Source of the DNA: JAGVPT01 sp963717445
GTDB taxonomy: Bacteria; Bacteroidota; Ignavibacteria; UBA10030; UBA8401
Assembly: GCA_963717445.1 (NCBI GenBank)
Contig: OY970334.1
Coordinates: 186,001 to 250,000, forward strand
Length of the DNA stretch: 64,000 bases
Direction: 5' to 3'
The stretch's first letter is position 1, and the number at the start of each line of letters is the position of its first letter. Positions 63,443 to 64,000 of this stretch are shown one piece after another. The position numbers and the translations under genes were made by a program. Below the pieces are notes generated by a model that worked only from the letters and a program-made list of their open reading frames with translations, searched no databases and was not told the DNA's origin.

Positions 63443-64000
63443 CTATCTCAGGACGTAGTGCAAGGCCCTCCCTCCCCCCATCGGCTTAATTACACCTGAT
63501 TTCACCAACTTCACAAGTTCGACGAGAGCATTCTGCCTGGCAATCTTAAACAATCCCTGCACGTCCTTGTTTGAAATTTTCTCGTGATAATTGATGAACT
63601 CCACAATCTTCATCTGCTTCTCGGTTAACGCTATCTGCCCTTTGGTCCTTGCTCTCAAACGCTCGCTGCTCAGACGGATGACACGTTCCTTCACGGCTTC
63701 AATGCTCACTGCAACACCTTCTACGAAATATTCAAGCCATAGAGTAATATCACGAAGGTCTTTGTCTACCGTCCCCAGGGCCGCATAGTACGCTTTTCGG
63801 TCAGCATCATAATAATCATCCAGCGAGAAGAACCGCTTCGTGTCAAACCCTCTGAGATACAACAGCAGCGCAGCTATAACCCGCGCAGACCTACCATTGC
63901 CATCCACGAAGGGATGAATCCGGACAAACTCATAGTGAGCGATTCCCGCCTCGATGACCGCATCAATTTCAAGTGCCGAAGGAGAGTTTAGCCATTCCAC
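63443..64000 (-). CDS. Fic family protein (5' end outside window)
   Basis: C-terminal 185 codons. HPFVDGNGRSAR is the complete Fic motif, with the catalytic His and the phosphate-binding loop; a Fic protein normally transfers AMP to a target hydroxyl. The last ~70 residues (KMKIVEFINYHEKISNKDVQ-like) form a winged helix, the common C-terminus of Fic proteins in restriction loci. It stands between the repeat tract and the right edge, same strand as hsdR. The N-terminus and any inhibitory motif are not visible. Confidence 0.92.
   Translation of the reverse strand: MEWLNSPSALEIDAVIEAGIAHYEFVRIHPFVDGNGRSARVIAALLLYLRGFDTKRFFSLDDYYDADRKAYYAALGTVDKDLRDITLWLEYFVEGVAVSIEAVKERVIRLSSERLRARTKGQIALTEKQMKIVEFINYHEKISNKDVQGLFKIARQNALVELVKLVKSGVIKPMGGGRALHYVLR

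Overview
The window reads as chromosomal DNA of a Bacteroidota/Chlorobi-group bacterium, most likely Ignavibacteria-like. The evidence is a subtilisin with a type IX secretion-style C-terminal domain, a very large beta-rich envelope protein, several two-membrane (Gram-negative) envelope enzymes (Lnt, outer-membrane barrel, MsrPQ), and promoters with a TAnnTTTG -10 box, a form known from Bacteroidetes. This placement comes from gene content only; no marker phylogeny was possible. Almost every gene is on the minus strand. Only two clear genes, tyrosine phenol-lyase and a small zinc-ribbon membrane protein, are on the plus strand.

Layout. 1-2979 is a secreted or outer-membrane protein running off the left edge, read as one open frame from a TTG start. 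tRNA-Leu(CAA), its promoter and a palindromic MITE-like element follow. 3487-7636 holds a glycosylasparaginase and glcDF. 7761-9146 is a tyrosine phenol-lyase gene. 9227-12665 is an HD hydrolase-cysM-JAMM protease-sulfur carrier-MoeZ-like operon, which looks like the protein-thiocarboxylate cysteine pathway known from mycobacteria. 12995-23013 is a tightly packed run (nth, a frameshifted unknown gene, a LiaF-like protein, polX, a LOG protein, trpG, trpE, a thioesterase, a threonine aldolase, lnt). 23080-28516 carries PAP2, a DedA remnant, ispF, acylphosphatase, an EamA transporter, a DUF362 protein and msrPQ. 28625-42181 has a UbiA-type transferase, a mutase large subunit, and a near-continuous nadB-purF-subtilisin-pgsA-ftsY-mutL operon in which pgsA contains an in-frame TGA. 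43130-54313 is the classic translation cluster thrS-infC-rpmI-rplT-pheS-pheT, followed by a coiled-coil protein, zapA, a 6S-like RNA, rny, coaE and an aminotransferase. 54514-57822 has a dipeptidyl peptidase, a response regulator and tRNA-Val(GAC), with tandem copies of the tRNA 5' end. 58706-64000 ends in a membrane-anchored HtrA/TPR protease and a defence island: a YgjP-like peptidase, HsdR, a 12-nt minisatellite and a Fic protein cut by the right edge.

Regulation visible in the sequence: eight promoter-like sites share a TTG-type -35, a 16-17 nt spacer and a TA-rich -10 that often ends in TTTG. thrS has a promoter, a short leader ORF and an intrinsic-terminator hairpin directly before its start. 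infC appears to start at ATC, with its ribosome-binding site overlapping the thrS stop. The zapA-rny gap encodes an RNA that folds into a long interrupted rod with a central bubble, as 6S RNA does.

The most interesting points are the complete sulfur-carrier cysteine operon, whose carrier ends Gly-Gly-Val-Val and so would need trimming; the stop codon inside pgsA; the frameshift at an A8 run; the 6S-like RNA; the repeated tRNA-Val ends; and the 12-nt repeat between fic and hsdR.
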